The notes under the pieces: model-generated
The model's input: only the letters and a program-made list of their open reading frames with translations
Databases searched by the model: none
Told to the model about the DNA's origin: nothing
Origin: Bacteroidales bacterium
GTDB lineage: Bacteria > Bacteroidota > Bacteroidia > Bacteroidales > UBA1402
DNA length: 64,000 bases
NCBI GenBank assembly: GCA_021373135.1
Contig: JAJFTH010000009.1
Coordinates: 28,718-92,717, forward strand
Direction: 5' to 3'
Program-made: the position numbers and the translations under genes
Part shown: positions 8,264-18,007 of the stretch, in pieces
Layout of the letters: every line of letters starts with the position of its first letter
Numbering within the stretch: position 1 is the first letter of the stretch

Positions 8264-9151
8264 TCAAATGAGGAGACCCATCGACAAAAGCAATCCAAGA
8301 ATCAGCAAATTTCTGGAAGTCTCTCCCAAAAGTGGATTCAATGCTTTGCCGCGATTGATGACAGTCATTTTTTGCCAGGTTTTGTAATGTGGAATCAGAT
8401 ACAGGAAAGGTAAGAATGCTGCCAGAACTGATTCATGAACGAAAAGTAGGCATAACAAACAAGCAACGACGCCGTTGAGTAAATAATACCATTTGGCAAA
8501 AACTTCGCCGAAAATCACGATGGTGGTATTCTTATGGTTCTTCTTATCGGTATCCCTATCTCGGTAATTATTGATTATCAAAATATTGATGGCTGCAAGG
8601 CCGACAATGGCACCTGCCGCAAAAGTAAACGGATTGAAAGTCTGGGTTTGTACGTAGTAAGTGAAGACAACAGCGACAAAGCCAAAAAAAACCAGCACAA
8701 AAAGGTCTCCCAGTCCGTGATAGGACAAAGGATATGGCCCGGTGGAATAGGCCAGCAATGAAACCACGCAGACAGCTCCCACAAGAATCATTTCCCATCC
8801 TCCGTAATAAATCAGCCCGAGTCCGAACAGACAGGCAATGGCGATGGTCAACAAGGTACCGAACAGCATTTTCTTGGGATCAATCCAGCCAGAAGCAACA
8901 GCGCGTTCCGGACCAAGCCGGTCTTCGTCGTCGGTTTTTTTTATAAAATCAAAATAATCGTTGCTGAAATTGGAGGCTATCTGAGCCAATAAGGCGAAAA
9001 TCAGGCAAAGCAATGCAGGAATCAGGTCAAATTGTCCGAAATGGGCGGCCAAAGCTGAGGCTACAATCACAGGGACTGATCCGGCGGCCAATGTTTTTGG
9101 ACGGGCAGCCAACAGCCAGGCTTTGGGGGAATCTTTTTCTACAATTTGCAT
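8264..9151 (-). CDS. menA: 1,4-dihydroxy-2-naphthoate polyprenyltransferase
   Basis: An integral membrane UbiA-family prenyltransferase that joins a polyprenyl chain to 1,4-dihydroxy-2-naphthoate to give demethylmenaquinone, the penultimate step of menaquinone synthesis. The 295-aa length is normal. The first Asp-rich motif is NFSNDYFDFIKKTDDEDR (61-78) and the second is NNYRDRDTD (194-202); both bind the Mg-diphosphate. Seven to nine hydrophobic segments surround them. The N-terminal KAWLLAARPKTLAAGSVPV is typical of MenA rather than of UbiA proper. It is monocistronic, convergent with the two-component operon. No other men gene is in the window. Confidence 0.95.
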   Translation of the reverse strand: MQIVEKDSPKAWLLAARPKTLAAGSVPVIVASALAAHFGQFDLIPALLCLIFALLAQIASNFSNDYFDFIKKTDDEDRLGPERAVASGWIDPKKMLFGTLLTIAIACLFGLGLIYYGGWEMILVGAVCVVSLLAYSTGPYPLSYHGLGDLFVLVFFGFVAVVFTYYVQTQTFNPFTFAAGAIVGLAAINILIINNYRDRDTDKKNHKNTTIVIFGEVFAKWYYLLNGVVACLLCLLFVHESVLAAFLPFLYLIPHYKTWQKMTVINRGKALNPLLGETSRNLLILGLLLSMGLLI

Positions 9152-9283
9152 AACATTGAATTTTTATGCAAAAGTATAATCTTTTTTTGAAATTTTTATC
9201 ATGGTTATCAAAAAGAGATTAAAACTAAAAGGGTATTAGTCCTGTAACTAAAGATTATAAGCGATTATATTTTTAAAAAAAAC

Positions 9284-9299
9284 AGTGACATAAATCACA
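9284..9299. promoter_or_regulatory. CRP/FNR-like operator
   Basis: AGTGA-N6-TCACA (AGTGACATAAATCACA) is close to the TGTGA-N6-TCACA site of CRP-family regulators. It lies in the roughly 310-bp gap between divergent menA and the AlkD-like gene, about 130 bp before menA and about 165 bp before the repair gene. Bacteroidota have CRP/FNR-type regulators, so control of menA by oxygen or carbon state is possible. Confidence 0.45.
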
Positions 9300-9407
9300 A
9301 CGGCTTTGGCAAAAGTGAGATCTGAAGCACCAGTGACACCCTGAATGGTGATTTTGTTTGACATACAGTTTATCCAGGTTGACTTTTCTCCTTTAAAACA
9401 ATAATAT

Positions 9408-9415
9408 TATATTTG
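9408..9415 (+). promoter_or_regulatory. -7 box for the AlkD-like gene
   Basis: TATATTTG matches TAnnTTTG and gives a leader of about 40 nt. A TTGAC lies 26 nt upstream, somewhat far for a -33 element. Confidence 0.5.
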
Positions 9416-9463
9416 CAATTCCTCTCCTACTCTCTATTGATAACCTACACGAAAAAATAAAAT

Positions 9464-10174
9464 ATGACTGCAGCAAATTTCCGTCAGGAACTGAAAAGCC
9501 TGTCCAACCCCAATCAAGCGTTTGAACTTCAACGGTTTTTCAAGACCGGACCAGGGCAATACGGTGAAGGCGACATCTTTTGGGGTATCAAAGTACCGCT
9601 CACCCGCAATGTGGTGAAAAAATACCGGAAAATGCCGCTGAACGAAATTTCTCTACTCATAACGGACCCAGTACACGAAGTCAGGATGGGTGGCGGTTTC
9701 TTGTTGGTCGAATGCTATAAACAAGCTGATACAGCCGGGGAAAAAGCCTGCTACGATTTTTATATCAGCAACGCTTCCCGTTTCAACAACTGGGACTTGG
9801 TGGACATGACTTGTCACCACATCGTGGGCGACTATCTGTGGGACAAGGACAGGAAACCGCTGTACAAAATGGCGGCCGGTGAAAATCTCTGGGAACAGCG
9901 CATCTCCATCATTTCCACTTTTCATTTTATCAGGAAGGATGATTTCAGCGATTCATTCGAGATAGCCAAGATGCTCTTGAACCACAAACACGACCTCATT
10001 CACAAAGCAGTTGGCTGGATGCTCCGCGAAATCGGCAAACGTAATCCGCTGGCTGAAACGGAGTTTCTGGTCGAAAACGACCGATACATGCAAATGCCCC
10101 GCACCATGCTGAGATATGCCATCGAAAAATATCCGGAGAAACAGCGGCAAGCTTTCCTGAAAGGGGAAATGTAA
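9464..10174 (+). CDS. DNA alkylation repair protein (AlkC/AlkD-like HEAT fold)
   Basis: A 236-aa protein of the AlkD-like family, HEAT-repeat DNA glycosylases that remove bulky or cationic alkylated bases without flipping them into a pocket. Visible hallmarks are the N-terminal RFFKTGPGQYGEGDIFWGIKV, the NNWDLVDMTCHHIVGDYLW block with the conserved Trp-Asp pair, and the later KHDLIHKAVGWMLREIGKR helix. It stands alone with its own promoter-like box and is followed by the AraC-type regulator gene. Glycosylase activity is known for members of the family, but many homologues are untested, so the substrate is inferred. Confidence 0.88.
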   Translation: MTAANFRQELKSLSNPNQAFELQRFFKTGPGQYGEGDIFWGIKVPLTRNVVKKYRKMPLNEISLLITDPVHEVRMGGGFLLVECYKQADTAGEKACYDFYISNASRFNNWDLVDMTCHHIVGDYLWDKDRKPLYKMAAGENLWEQRISIISTFHFIRKDDFSDSFEIAKMLLNHKHDLIHKAVGWMLREIGKRNPLAETEFLVENDRYMQMPRTMLRYAIEKYPEKQRQAFLKGEM

Positions 10175-10216
10175 AATGTGATTAATATTAAGACATATAA
10201 CAACGAATAAAAATAT

Positions 10217-10224
10217 TACTTTTG
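10217..10224 (+). promoter_or_regulatory. -7 box for the AraC-type regulator
   Basis: TACTTTTG matches TAnnTTTG and leaves a leader of about 38 nt. No clear -33 element is visible. Confidence 0.45.
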
Positions 10225-10266
10225 TATTTCTGAGATATATTTTCATTTTTCTGTAATCGTTAACTG

Positions 10267-11394
10267 ATGAATACAATTTTCACCATTGGTATTTTTCTCG
10301 CTTTTTTTCTCTTTTCACTACTATTATTTAAAAAGGACAAGACCATTGAGGACAAAATTCTGGCAATATGGATGCTCATCATCGGTATCCATTTATTGAG
10401 CTACTTCATATATTCATTGGGTTACTGGAACAAATATCCGCATTTGGTTGGTATATCAAATCCATTTCCGCTCCTACATGGTCCCCTGTTATATCTTTAT
10501 ACTTCTTATTCACTTTGCCCAGAAAAACGGTTTAGATTAAAAGACTATCTCCACTTCCTACCAGCTGCATTATCTTATATTTCCATGTTTCCGTTCTTTT
10601 TCGGATGTACTGCTGAAGAGAAAAGACTGATAGATCAGGGAATAATCAAAGATTTTGATATAATCATGTATATCTCATTGGTTTTTTTCATCATTTCCGG
10701 AATCATCTATCCCATTTTGTCTTATCGTTTACTAAACAAATACCAGAAGTTGATCAAAGAAAATTTTGCCTATAATGAAAATATCAGTTTGCAATGGCTC
10801 AAAATGCTGATATCAGGTATCGGTCTGATTTATATTGCCGTGATGGTGGTTTATTTCTTTCAGGGTATATTGGGTATGAATTTCGGATTTAATGCAGACA
10901 TGATATTTTTTTCAATAATTATTGCATTGGTTTTTGCTTTAGGACATTTCGGCATTCGATATCAGGGAATTTTTACGGATAATGTCATAGAAAGAAATGA
11001 AATTGTAGAGCCGAGAACTGCAGCCGAATATAAGAAGTCTGGCTTAACTTTTTCGGATGGAGAAGTCTTACATGAAAAGTTACTGAAATTGATGGAAACA
11101 AAAAAGCCGTTTCTGGTATCCAAACTTACATTGAGCAAATTGGCTGATCAGTTGGAATCATCGCCTAACAATCTGTCGCAGGTTATCAATCAATATGAAG
11201 AAAAGAATTTTTATGATTTTATTAACGGATATAGAGTGGAGGAATTTATTAAGCGTGCTTCTATGCCCGAAAACAGTAGCTTCAACATTCTAGGGATTGC
11301 CCTGGATTCTGGCTTCAACTCAAAATCATCTTTCAATCAAGTCTTTAAGAGACACACTGGAGTGACTCCTTCTCAATATTTGGAGAACAATTAA
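10267..11394 (+). CDS. membrane-bound AraC-family transcriptional regulator
   Basis: A 375-aa protein whose N-terminal two thirds are hydrophobic, with about seven membrane segments between residues 3 and 235, and whose C-terminus is an AraC/XylS double helix-turn-helix. The DNA-binding part includes LTLSKLADQLESSPNNLSQV, then FYDFINGYRVEEFIKR, and ends with the signature GFNSKSSFNQVFKRHTGVTP. This arrangement is common in Bacteroidota and suggests a regulator that senses a signal in or across the membrane. It sits about 130 bp before a TonB-dependent receptor gene on the same strand, which is its likely target. The gap between them has a short hairpin (CCGA-TAAGG-TCGG). Confidence 0.88.
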   Translation: MNTIFTIGIFLAFFLFSLLLFKKDKTIEDKILAIWMLIIGIHLLSYFIYSLGYWNKYPHLVGISNPFPLLHGPLLYLYTSYSLCPEKRFRLKDYLHFLPAALSYISMFPFFFGCTAEEKRLIDQGIIKDFDIIMYISLVFFIISGIIYPILSYRLLNKYQKLIKENFAYNENISLQWLKMLISGIGLIYIAVMVVYFFQGILGMNFGFNADMIFFSIIIALVFALGHFGIRYQGIFTDNVIERNEIVEPRTAAEYKKSGLTFSDGEVLHEKLLKLMETKKPFLVSKLTLSKLADQLESSPNNLSQVINQYEEKNFYDFINGYRVEEFIKRASMPENSSFNILGIALDSGFNSKSSFNQVFKRHTGVTPSQYLENN

Positions 11395-11526
11395 AGCATT
11401 ATAAGTTCCAAAAACAAGTCCAAACCTACCTGCTCATACTTATTATTTGTCCATACCGATAAGGTCGGACGATACCATTTCCAATATTCCGCACCTTTGT
11501 CCCAAAAACATATATTTAAACTAAAA

Positions 11527-13881
11527 ATGATGTATAGGACAAACATTTTCAGAACAGCCATATTTGCATTAACTTTATTTTACTCCGGTGGACTCTATCC
11601 ACAAACAGGTGGACAAACGCTACGTGGAAAAGTCTTTGATATTGAAACGCAAGAGCCATTAGCCGAAGCATATATCCATATTTTAAATACTGATCCTATA
11701 ATCCAGACATCTTCGGACGCAGATGGAAATTTTTCCATAAGGAACGTGTCCTTTGGAAGACATGCCATACAGGTCACCTACATGGGTTATGAACCATCAG
11801 TGATCTCCGAACTGGTCGTAACGTCAGGGAAAGAAGTTCTGATTGAAGTCGGATTAAAACAAATTGTTACTCAAATGAACGAAGTTACGGTTAACGCCTA
11901 TTCACGTAAAGGCAAACCTATAAACACGATGGCATCAGTAAGTGCGCGCTCATTTACGGTGGAAGAAGCGGAACGATATGCTGGAGGAATGAGCGATCCG
12001 GCGCGTTTGGTATCCGCTTCCGCTGGGGTTTCTGTTGGTGATATTCACAATAATGCCATTATCGTCAGAGGAAACGCTCCGCAAGGTGTGTCATGGCACT
12101 TGGAAGGAGTTGAAATTCCAGCACCTCACCACTTTTCAGGAGCCAATGTAGCCGGAGGAGGCTTTGTAACACTTTTCAGCAGTCAGATGCTGGCCAATTC
12201 CGATTTCTTCACTGGTGCATTTCCGGCTGAATATGGAAATGCACTCGCCGCAGTTTTTGACATGAAGTTCAGGTCTGGAAATGCCGAAAAACGTGAAAAC
12301 ACTTTTCAAATAGGAATAATGGGAATCGATTTTGCTTCGGAAGGCCCTATCTCCAGAAAATCAAAATCTTCCTATTTGTTTAATTATCGATATTCAACTA
12401 TGGGTTTATTGACAGACACCAAAATCATAGACACTGAGGAAAAAATGAAATATCAGGATTTATCTTTCAAACTAAATTTCCCGACAAAAAAAGCAGGGAC
12501 ATTTTCCATCTGGGGAATAGGCGGAATAGACAACTTGATAGAGCCGTTCACAAAAGATTCATTAAAGTGGGAGACCGATTATGACAGAAAACTTTGTAAA
12601 TGGGATACATATATGGGAGCCACCGGAATAAATCATAAAATCATTACAGGAGAAAATACGTATCTGAATTCGTCGGTGGCTTTTTCGGGTGTAATGAATA
12701 AATTAAGTATGATGAGAATAAGTGACCAGATGGTAGTGTCACCAGACATGTATTTGGTGGATAACTCCGGAAATCTGACATTCAACTCCATATTCAATCA
12801 TAAATTCAATTCCAGACTGACTCTAAAGACAGGGCTAACCTACAAAAGAGTGTTTTATAACCTGGATATGAGCAACACTGAAAATTCAGACCCTGCAACA
12901 TATCAGAATTATATAAAAGAAAAAGGAAATGCTGATGCAGCAGAAGCGTATATCCAGACAAAATACGATTTGTCGTCCAATCTGGCATTTAATCTCGGAC
13001 TGAATACCAACTATTTTGGAGTAAACAAAAGTGTGGTCTTAGGTCCGAGAATTGGTGTCCGATGGGATATTTTTCCGGGACACACTTTAAGTTTTGGTTA
13101 CGGCTTGCACAGTCGTTCCGAAGAATTGAAAATATATCTGCTTAAGTTAGGAACGGAGTATCCCAATCGAAAGTTAAAGCCAACCAAAGCACACCACTTC
13201 ATTTTGGGCTATGACTGGCATATCAAGGAAGACCTTCATTTTAAGGCCGAAGTCTATTACCAAAAAATGTACGATGTACCAGGAATTGCCGATAGTTCGT
13301 ATTCCATGATCAATTACAAACAAGACTGGTATTTTCACGAATCGTTAGGTAACAACAGTACAGGCTATAATTATGGACTTGACCTCACTTTCGAGAAATT
13401 CCTGAGCAAAAATTATTATTATTTGGTTACCTGTTCATTATTCGATTCCAAATATAAAGCCGATGACGGAGTGTGGCGTAATACCCGCTACAACAAGAAT
13501 TATGTTGCCAACATTTTGTTCGGTAAAGAGTTTTTCTATAAGGACAACACAAGAGTATTGGGTATAAATGGCCGGTTAAGTTTTCTTGGAGGTGAACATG
13601 AAAGTCCCATCCTTAAAGACGAATCAATATTGTTGAAAAATGTTGTCTATGACGAAAACAGAGCTTTTGAAAATCAAATGCCCTCCGTTTTCTATGTCGA
13701 TTTCACCGTAAACTATCGTATAAACAAAAAAAGACATTCAAGTTTGATTTCCTTACAGATAAAAAATCTGCTCAACTCACCGATTAACGAAGGGTATGAA
13801 TATTATATCAAGACCAAAGAGGTTAAGCAAAGTACAATTAGTGCTATTGTTCCATCAATAAGCTATAAAATTGAATTTTAA
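11527..13881 (+). CDS. TonB-dependent outer membrane receptor with carboxypeptidase-like N-terminal domain
   Basis: A 784-aa outer membrane protein. The start is placed at the first ATG, giving the signal peptide MMYRTNIFRTAIFALTLFYS; a longer TTG start ten codons upstream is less likely. A carboxypeptidase-D regulatory-like domain (LRGKVFDIETQEPLAEAYI) comes next, then a plug domain (ARLVSASAGVSV, NAIIVRGNAPQGV, EYGNALAAVFDMKF) and a long beta-barrel. The C-terminus ends in an aromatic residue (SYKIEF), as expected for outer membrane barrels. No SusD-like gene follows, so this is not a classic SusCD pair. The membrane AraC-type regulator just upstream probably controls it. The substrate is not evident. 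Confidence 0.9.
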   Translation: MMYRTNIFRTAIFALTLFYSGGLYPQTGGQTLRGKVFDIETQEPLAEAYIHILNTDPIIQTSSDADGNFSIRNVSFGRHAIQVTYMGYEPSVISELVVTSGKEVLIEVGLKQIVTQMNEVTVNAYSRKGKPINTMASVSARSFTVEEAERYAGGMSDPARLVSASAGVSVGDIHNNAIIVRGNAPQGVSWHLEGVEIPAPHHFSGANVAGGGFVTLFSSQMLANSDFFTGAFPAEYGNALAAVFDMKFRSGNAEKRENTFQIGIMGIDFASEGPISRKSKSSYLFNYRYSTMGLLTDTKIIDTEEKMKYQDLSFKLNFPTKKAGTFSIWGIGGIDNLIEPFTKDSLKWETDYDRKLCKWDTYMGATGINHKIITGENTYLNSSVAFSGVMNKLSMMRISDQMVVSPDMYLVDNSGNLTFNSIFNHKFNSRLTLKTGLTYKRVFYNLDMSNTENSDPATYQNYIKEKGNADAAEAYIQTKYDLSSNLAFNLGLNTNYFGVNKSVVLGPRIGVRWDIFPGHTLSFGYGLHSRSEELKIYLLKLGTEYPNRKLKPTKAHHFILGYDWHIKEDLHFKAEVYYQKMYDVPGIADSSYSMINYKQDWYFHESLGNNSTGYNYGLDLTFEKFLSKNYYYLVTCSLFDSKYKADDGVWRNTRYNKNYVANILFGKEFFYKDNTRVLGINGRLSFLGGEHESPILKDESILLKNVVYDENRAFENQMPSVFYVDFTVNYRINKKRHSSLISLQIKNLLNSPINEGYEYYIKTKEVKQSTISAIVPSISYKIEF

Positions 13882-13893
13882 ACTATCATAGAC

Positions 13894-14088
13894 ATGAAAG
13901 GACAAAATAATATCGTATTGAAATATCGTCGTCCAGATTTATTATATTTTTTATCGATGCCATACCCTGGACTTTAAGGATATTATCAAAGCAATCTGGT
14001 GAAAGAAGGATTCATTTATGTACTTCATTTCCCGATAAGCATATTTCCATTTGTCATTATCATGAACTGGATTTTTTTCAAAAAATAG
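13894..14088 (+). pseudogene. possible decayed membrane protein gene
   Basis: Behind the receptor gene a 27-codon ORF (MKGQNNIVLKYRRPDLLYFL...) ends early. After a further stretch another frame reads GFIYVLHFPISIFPFVIIMN and ends WIFFKK before a stop. The two pieces look like the start and a C-terminal membrane helix of one small polytopic protein that has lost its middle. I cannot name the family; CPBP-like membrane proteases are one possibility. Nothing else is recognised in the roughly 290-bp gap. Confidence 0.25.
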
Positions 14089-14169
14089 AGCCAAACCTCA
14101 ACCAAAAATGTAAAATATAGAAATCGGCTGTTTAAACATACCAGCTACATTCATTAAAGCAACACTAGC

Positions 14170-16380
14170 TTATAAGGAGCGGTCAACTTGCTTGACACCT
14201 TTGACAGTCTTGATCTTTTTGATCAAACCGGTCAGCTGACGGGTATCTCCAACCATCACGGTCAAATGTCCCTTGAATAGTCCATCCGTCGAATCAATGC
14301 TGATGGACCGGAGGCTCACACCGGGTTCCTTGGAAATCATGGAAGTGATGTTGGTCACAATGCCGATATCATCATTTCCAACCACCTGAAGCGTAATCGG
14401 ATAGCTGGAACCATCAGCCTTTCCTGCCCACTTTGCCTTGACAATCCGGTACCCGAAACGTTCCATCATCTGAGGCGCATTCGGGCAATCTTTTCGATGA
14501 ATCTTGATGCCGCCTACGGCAGAAACAAAGCCAAAAACCTCATCCCCATATATCGGGCTGCAACATTTGGCCAGTTTATAATCAATGCCCTTCAGGTGAT
14601 GGTCGATAAGCAAGACATCTTCCTTGCTCTTCCCGGCTGCAACAGTGGTGGTATCCACAAAGAAAGTTTCGGCGGAGCGTACTTCCGTAGGCTCATTGAC
14701 CGCTTTTTCCGCACGATCCATCTCCTGATACAGATCAATGACATGATTGACTTCCAGACGTTCAGCACCAATTTCAGCGTAAAAATCGGTCACAGTCTTA
14801 AACTTCAGTTTCTTGATCACTTTCATCAGGATGGCTTCTTCGTACTCGATCTTACGGTTCTTCATACGGCGACGCAGACTTTCCTTTCCGAATTCAGCTT
14901 CTTTCAACGCAGCTTCCTTCAGGGTCTGACGAATCTTGTTGCGAGCTTTGGATGTCACCACAAAATTTACCCAGTCCTGTTTGGGTGTTTGGTTGGCACC
15001 GGTCTGGATTTCAACCTGATCGCCACTCTTCAGTTCATAACGAATGGGCACATTTTTTCCGTCCACTTTTGCTCCGACACATTTGCTACCCAGACTGGTG
15101 TGGATACCGTAGGCAAAATCAAGCACGGTGGCACCTTTGGGAAGCTTATACAATTCACCCTTGGGTGTAAAGACATATATCTCGTGTTCATAAAGATTCA
15201 TCTTGAAATCATCCATCAACTTTGCAGAGCTACTTTCTTGACTTTCAAGTATTTCTCTGATTCGTGTCAACATTTCATCAAGACCTGTTTCGCTCTTGAT
15301 GCCCTTATATTTCCAGTGGGCAGCCAAACCTCGTTCGGCAATTTCATCCATCCTGCGGGTACGGATCTGCACCTCCACCCACTTGCCTTCCTGTCCCATC
15401 ACCGTAATGTGAAGAGATTCATAGCCATTGCTTTTTGGAATGGAAAGCCAGTCCTTCAGACGGGAAGTATTGGGTACATGCATGTCGGTGATGATGGAAT
15501 ACACCTGCCAGCAATCTGATTTTTCCTTTTCCAGGTCGCTGTCTATGATGACACGGATGGCGAAAAGGTCGTATATGTTCTCAAAGGGAATCTTCTGTTT
15601 CTTGAGCTTGTTCCAGATGGAACTGATGGATTTGGTACGTCCCTTGATTTCAAACTTCAAATCCGAGGTCTCTTCCAGCCGTTTTTTGATCGGCTCGATA
15701 AAATTCCGGATGTAGTTTTCACGGGAAAGCTTTGTTTCATCCAGTTTTCTGGCAATTTCAAAATACACGGCAGGCTGAAGATACTTCATGGAAAGATCCT
15801 CCAACTCCGTTTTGATGTTATATAATCCCATTCTGTGAGCCAAAGGAGCAAACAGATAGGACGCTTCACCGGCAATTTTCAAGCGTTTTTCTTCCGGGTA
15901 ATATTTAAGCACCCGCATGGTATTCAGACGGTCGGCTATCATGATCAGGATCACTCTTCCATCCTGGGCAAAAGAGAGCAGCAGGTTGCGGAAATTTTCG
16001 GTCTCTATGGCGGCATTCCTGTCATAAAGTTCATTGGCCTTGGTCAAACCGCGAAGAATACCACCCACCGATGTTCCAAAGGTTTTTTCGGCTTCTTCGA
16101 CGGAATATTGTTTGGAAACCACCACATCATAAAGCATGGCACTGATGACCGAAGCATGACGCAGTCCCATTTCACTCGCCACGATCAGTGCCGTATTCAG
16201 ATTTCGTACAATCGGATTAATTTCCTTAACTGTACGTTGGAGCTTTCCGGTCTTTGCCGCATCGGTCAGAACAGCCCGTACATCTTTCACTTGCGCAGGT
16301 GTCGTGTATTCCCAAACCAATCGCAACAATTTCCGGTACAACTTAAGTAAACGGAGACGTTCTTCCTCGGAAAAAAACAT
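14170..16380 (-). CDS. relA: (p)ppGpp synthetase, RelA/SpoT family with degenerate hydrolase domain
   Basis: A 736-aa long RSH protein making the stringent-response alarmone from GTP/GDP and ATP. Order: HD-type region (about 40-170), synthetase domain (about 235-350, with YDLFAIRVIIDSD, IPKSNGYESLH and WVEVQIRT), TGS domain (about 395-455, VFTPKGELYKLPKGATVLDF), a conserved Cys region (LAKCCSPIYGDE) and a C-terminal ACT domain. In the HD region the metal-binding residues are lost. By alignment to Rel of Streptococcus, H53 falls on N60, and the HD pair has become Y84-D85 in AMLYDVV. ADRLHNMR reads ADRLNTMR. It is therefore predicted to synthesise but not hydrolyse (p)ppGpp, so the organism should carry a second, bifunctional RSH elsewhere. 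Confidence 0.92.
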   Translation of the reverse strand: MFFSEEERLRLLKLYRKLLRLVWEYTTPAQVKDVRAVLTDAAKTGKLQRTVKEINPIVRNLNTALIVASEMGLRHASVISAMLYDVVVSKQYSVEEAEKTFGTSVGGILRGLTKANELYDRNAAIETENFRNLLLSFAQDGRVILIMIADRLNTMRVLKYYPEEKRLKIAGEASYLFAPLAHRMGLYNIKTELEDLSMKYLQPAVYFEIARKLDETKLSRENYIRNFIEPIKKRLEETSDLKFEIKGRTKSISSIWNKLKKQKIPFENIYDLFAIRVIIDSDLEKEKSDCWQVYSIITDMHVPNTSRLKDWLSIPKSNGYESLHITVMGQEGKWVEVQIRTRRMDEIAERGLAAHWKYKGIKSETGLDEMLTRIREILESQESSSAKLMDDFKMNLYEHEIYVFTPKGELYKLPKGATVLDFAYGIHTSLGSKCVGAKVDGKNVPIRYELKSGDQVEIQTGANQTPKQDWVNFVVTSKARNKIRQTLKEAALKEAEFGKESLRRRMKNRKIEYEEAILMKVIKKLKFKTVTDFYAEIGAERLEVNHVIDLYQEMDRAEKAVNEPTEVRSAETFFVDTTTVAAGKSKEDVLLIDHHLKGIDYKLAKCCSPIYGDEVFGFVSAVGGIKIHRKDCPNAPQMMERFGYRIVKAKWAGKADGSSYPITLQVVGNDDIGIVTNITSMISKEPGVSLRSISIDSTDGLFKGHLTVMVGDTRQLTGLIKKIKTVKGVKQVDRSL

Positions 16381-16455
16381 AGCCTTTGTTTTTATATTAT
16401 ATTTGTAAAAGTACAGTATTTGGAGGATTTTAAAGATATTTCAAACAAGATTTTT

Positions 16456-16463
16456 TACCTTTG
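16456..16463 (+). promoter_or_regulatory. -7 box for the DUF4301 gene
   Basis: TACCTTTG matches TAnnTTTG and lies about 25 nt before the DUF4301 start codon, in the short gap divergent from relA. Confidence 0.5.
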
Positions 16464-16489
16464 TAATATACCATAAAAGCACAAACACC

Positions 16490-18007
16490 ATGTTAACGAA
16501 AGAAGACCTGACACTACTGCAGAGCAAAGGCATCAGCCAACAACAGATCGATGATCAACTTGTTTATTTCGAAGAAGGATTTCCTTATCTGAAACTTTTC
16601 GGATCAGCTTCCGTTGAAAAAGGGATCATGCGCCTGGATGCCAAGGAAGAAAAGCATTTCATCAACAACTGGGAATCCTATCTGAAAGGTCAGGGTAAAG
16701 TGTACAAATTTGTTCCGGCATCAGGTGCAGCCAGCCGGATGTTTAAAAATCTGTTCGAATTTTTGGATGGTTCTTTTGACCAGCCAAAAACCGATTTTGA
16801 GATCAACTTTTTTCAACATATCCATGCATTCGCTTTTGCTACCGCATTGAATCATGCTTGCCTGAAAAATGATGCCAAATCGATCGACCAATTGATTGAA
16901 ACCGGAAATTACAAGGCTGTCGTCAAAAATCTTCTAAGTGCCGAAGGCTTAAACTATGGGACATTGCCCAAAGGACTGTTGCTCTTTCATCCCTATTCCG
17001 AAGGCCCTCGCAAAGCCGTGGTGGAGCATTTGGTAGAAGGTGCCCTGTATGCCGAAAGCAAGGACAATATGGTAAACGTTCATTTTACGGTCTCCCCGGA
17101 GCATCGTTCCTTTTTCGAAGCGGAAGTGAAAGCCTCTGCCCCACTGGTTGAAAAGAAATTCGGCATCAGCCTGAACATCAGCTTTTCCGAACAAAAGCCA
17201 AGCACGGACACCATTGCCGTCGATACTTCCAACCAGCCTTTCCGCGATAACGGGAAACTGGTTTTCAGACCTGGCGGACATGGTGCGTTGATAGAAAATC
17301 TCAACGATCTGGACACGGATATCGTTTTTGTAAAAAACATCGACAACATCGTACCTGACCGATTGAAAGACACCACTGTCAAATACAAGAAACTGATTGC
17401 CGGTATATTGGTTTCTCTCCAGAAACAAATTTTTGAATACCTGAATTTGCTCGAAAGCGGTAAATACAACCACGATGAGTTGCTGGAAATCATTCATTTC
17501 CTGCAGCATCAACTCTACACCCGGAATCCGGAGACAAAAACACTGGAAGACAGCGAACTGGCCATTTACCTGATGCATAAGCTCAACCGTCCCATTCGTG
17601 TATGCGGTATGGTTAAAAATGCCGGTGAACCTGGTGGCGGACCCTTCTGGGCATACAATCAGGATGGGACTATTTCCCTGCAAATTCTGGAGAGTTCACA
17701 GATTGACCTGAAAGATCCGGAAATGAAAGTTCTGTTCGAGCAGGGTACGCATTTCAATCCGGTCGACCTGGTTTGTGCTGTCAGGAACTATAAAGGTCAA
17801 AAATTCGACCTCACCAAATACGTCGACAAACAGACCGGTTTTATTTCACTGAAATCCAAAAACGGAAAAGACCTGAAAGCATTGGAGCTGCCAGGTCTAT
17901 GGAATGGAGCGATGTCCGACTGGAACACCATTTTCGTGGAAGTTCCCATCGAAACTTTCAATCCTGTAAAAACAGTCAACGATTTGCTGCGTCCCCAACA
18001 TCAATAG
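16490..18007 (+). CDS. DUF4301 family protein
   Basis: A 505-aa cytoplasmic protein of a Bacteroidota-typical family (DUF4301) of unknown function. The segment [18 protein letters not shown] near residue 80 resembles the G-x-G-x-R-M nucleotide-binding start of sugar-phosphate nucleotidyltransferases, and later [11 protein letters not shown] and [27 protein letters not shown] also recall that fold. Nucleotidyltransferase-like activity is thus a reasonable guess, not an established one. Its 3' end overlaps the convergent CCA-adding enzyme gene by 32 bp. It has its own promoter-like box and no operon partner. Confidence 0.88.
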   Translation: MLTKEDLTLLQSKGISQQQIDDQLVYFEEGFPYLKLFGSASVEKGIMRLDAKEEKHFINNWESYLKGQGKVYKFVPASGAASRMFKNLFEFLDGSFDQPKTDFEINFFQHIHAFAFATALNHACLKNDAKSIDQLIETGNYKAVVKNLLSAEGLNYGTLPKGLLLFHPYSEGPRKAVVEHLVEGALYAESKDNMVNVHFTVSPEHRSFFEAEVKASAPLVEKKFGISLNISFSEQKPSTDTIAVDTSNQPFRDNGKLVFRPGGHGALIENLNDLDTDIVFVKNIDNIVPDRLKDTTVKYKKLIAGILVSLQKQIFEYLNLLESGKYNHDELLEIIHFLQHQLYTRNPETKTLEDSELAIYLMHKLNRPIRVCGMVKNAGEPGGGPFWAYNQDGTISLQILESSQIDLKDPEMKVLFEQGTHFNPVDLVCAVRNYKGQKFDLTKYVDKQTGFISLKSKNGKDLKALELPGLWNGAMSDWNTIFVEVPIETFNPVKTVNDLLRPQHQ

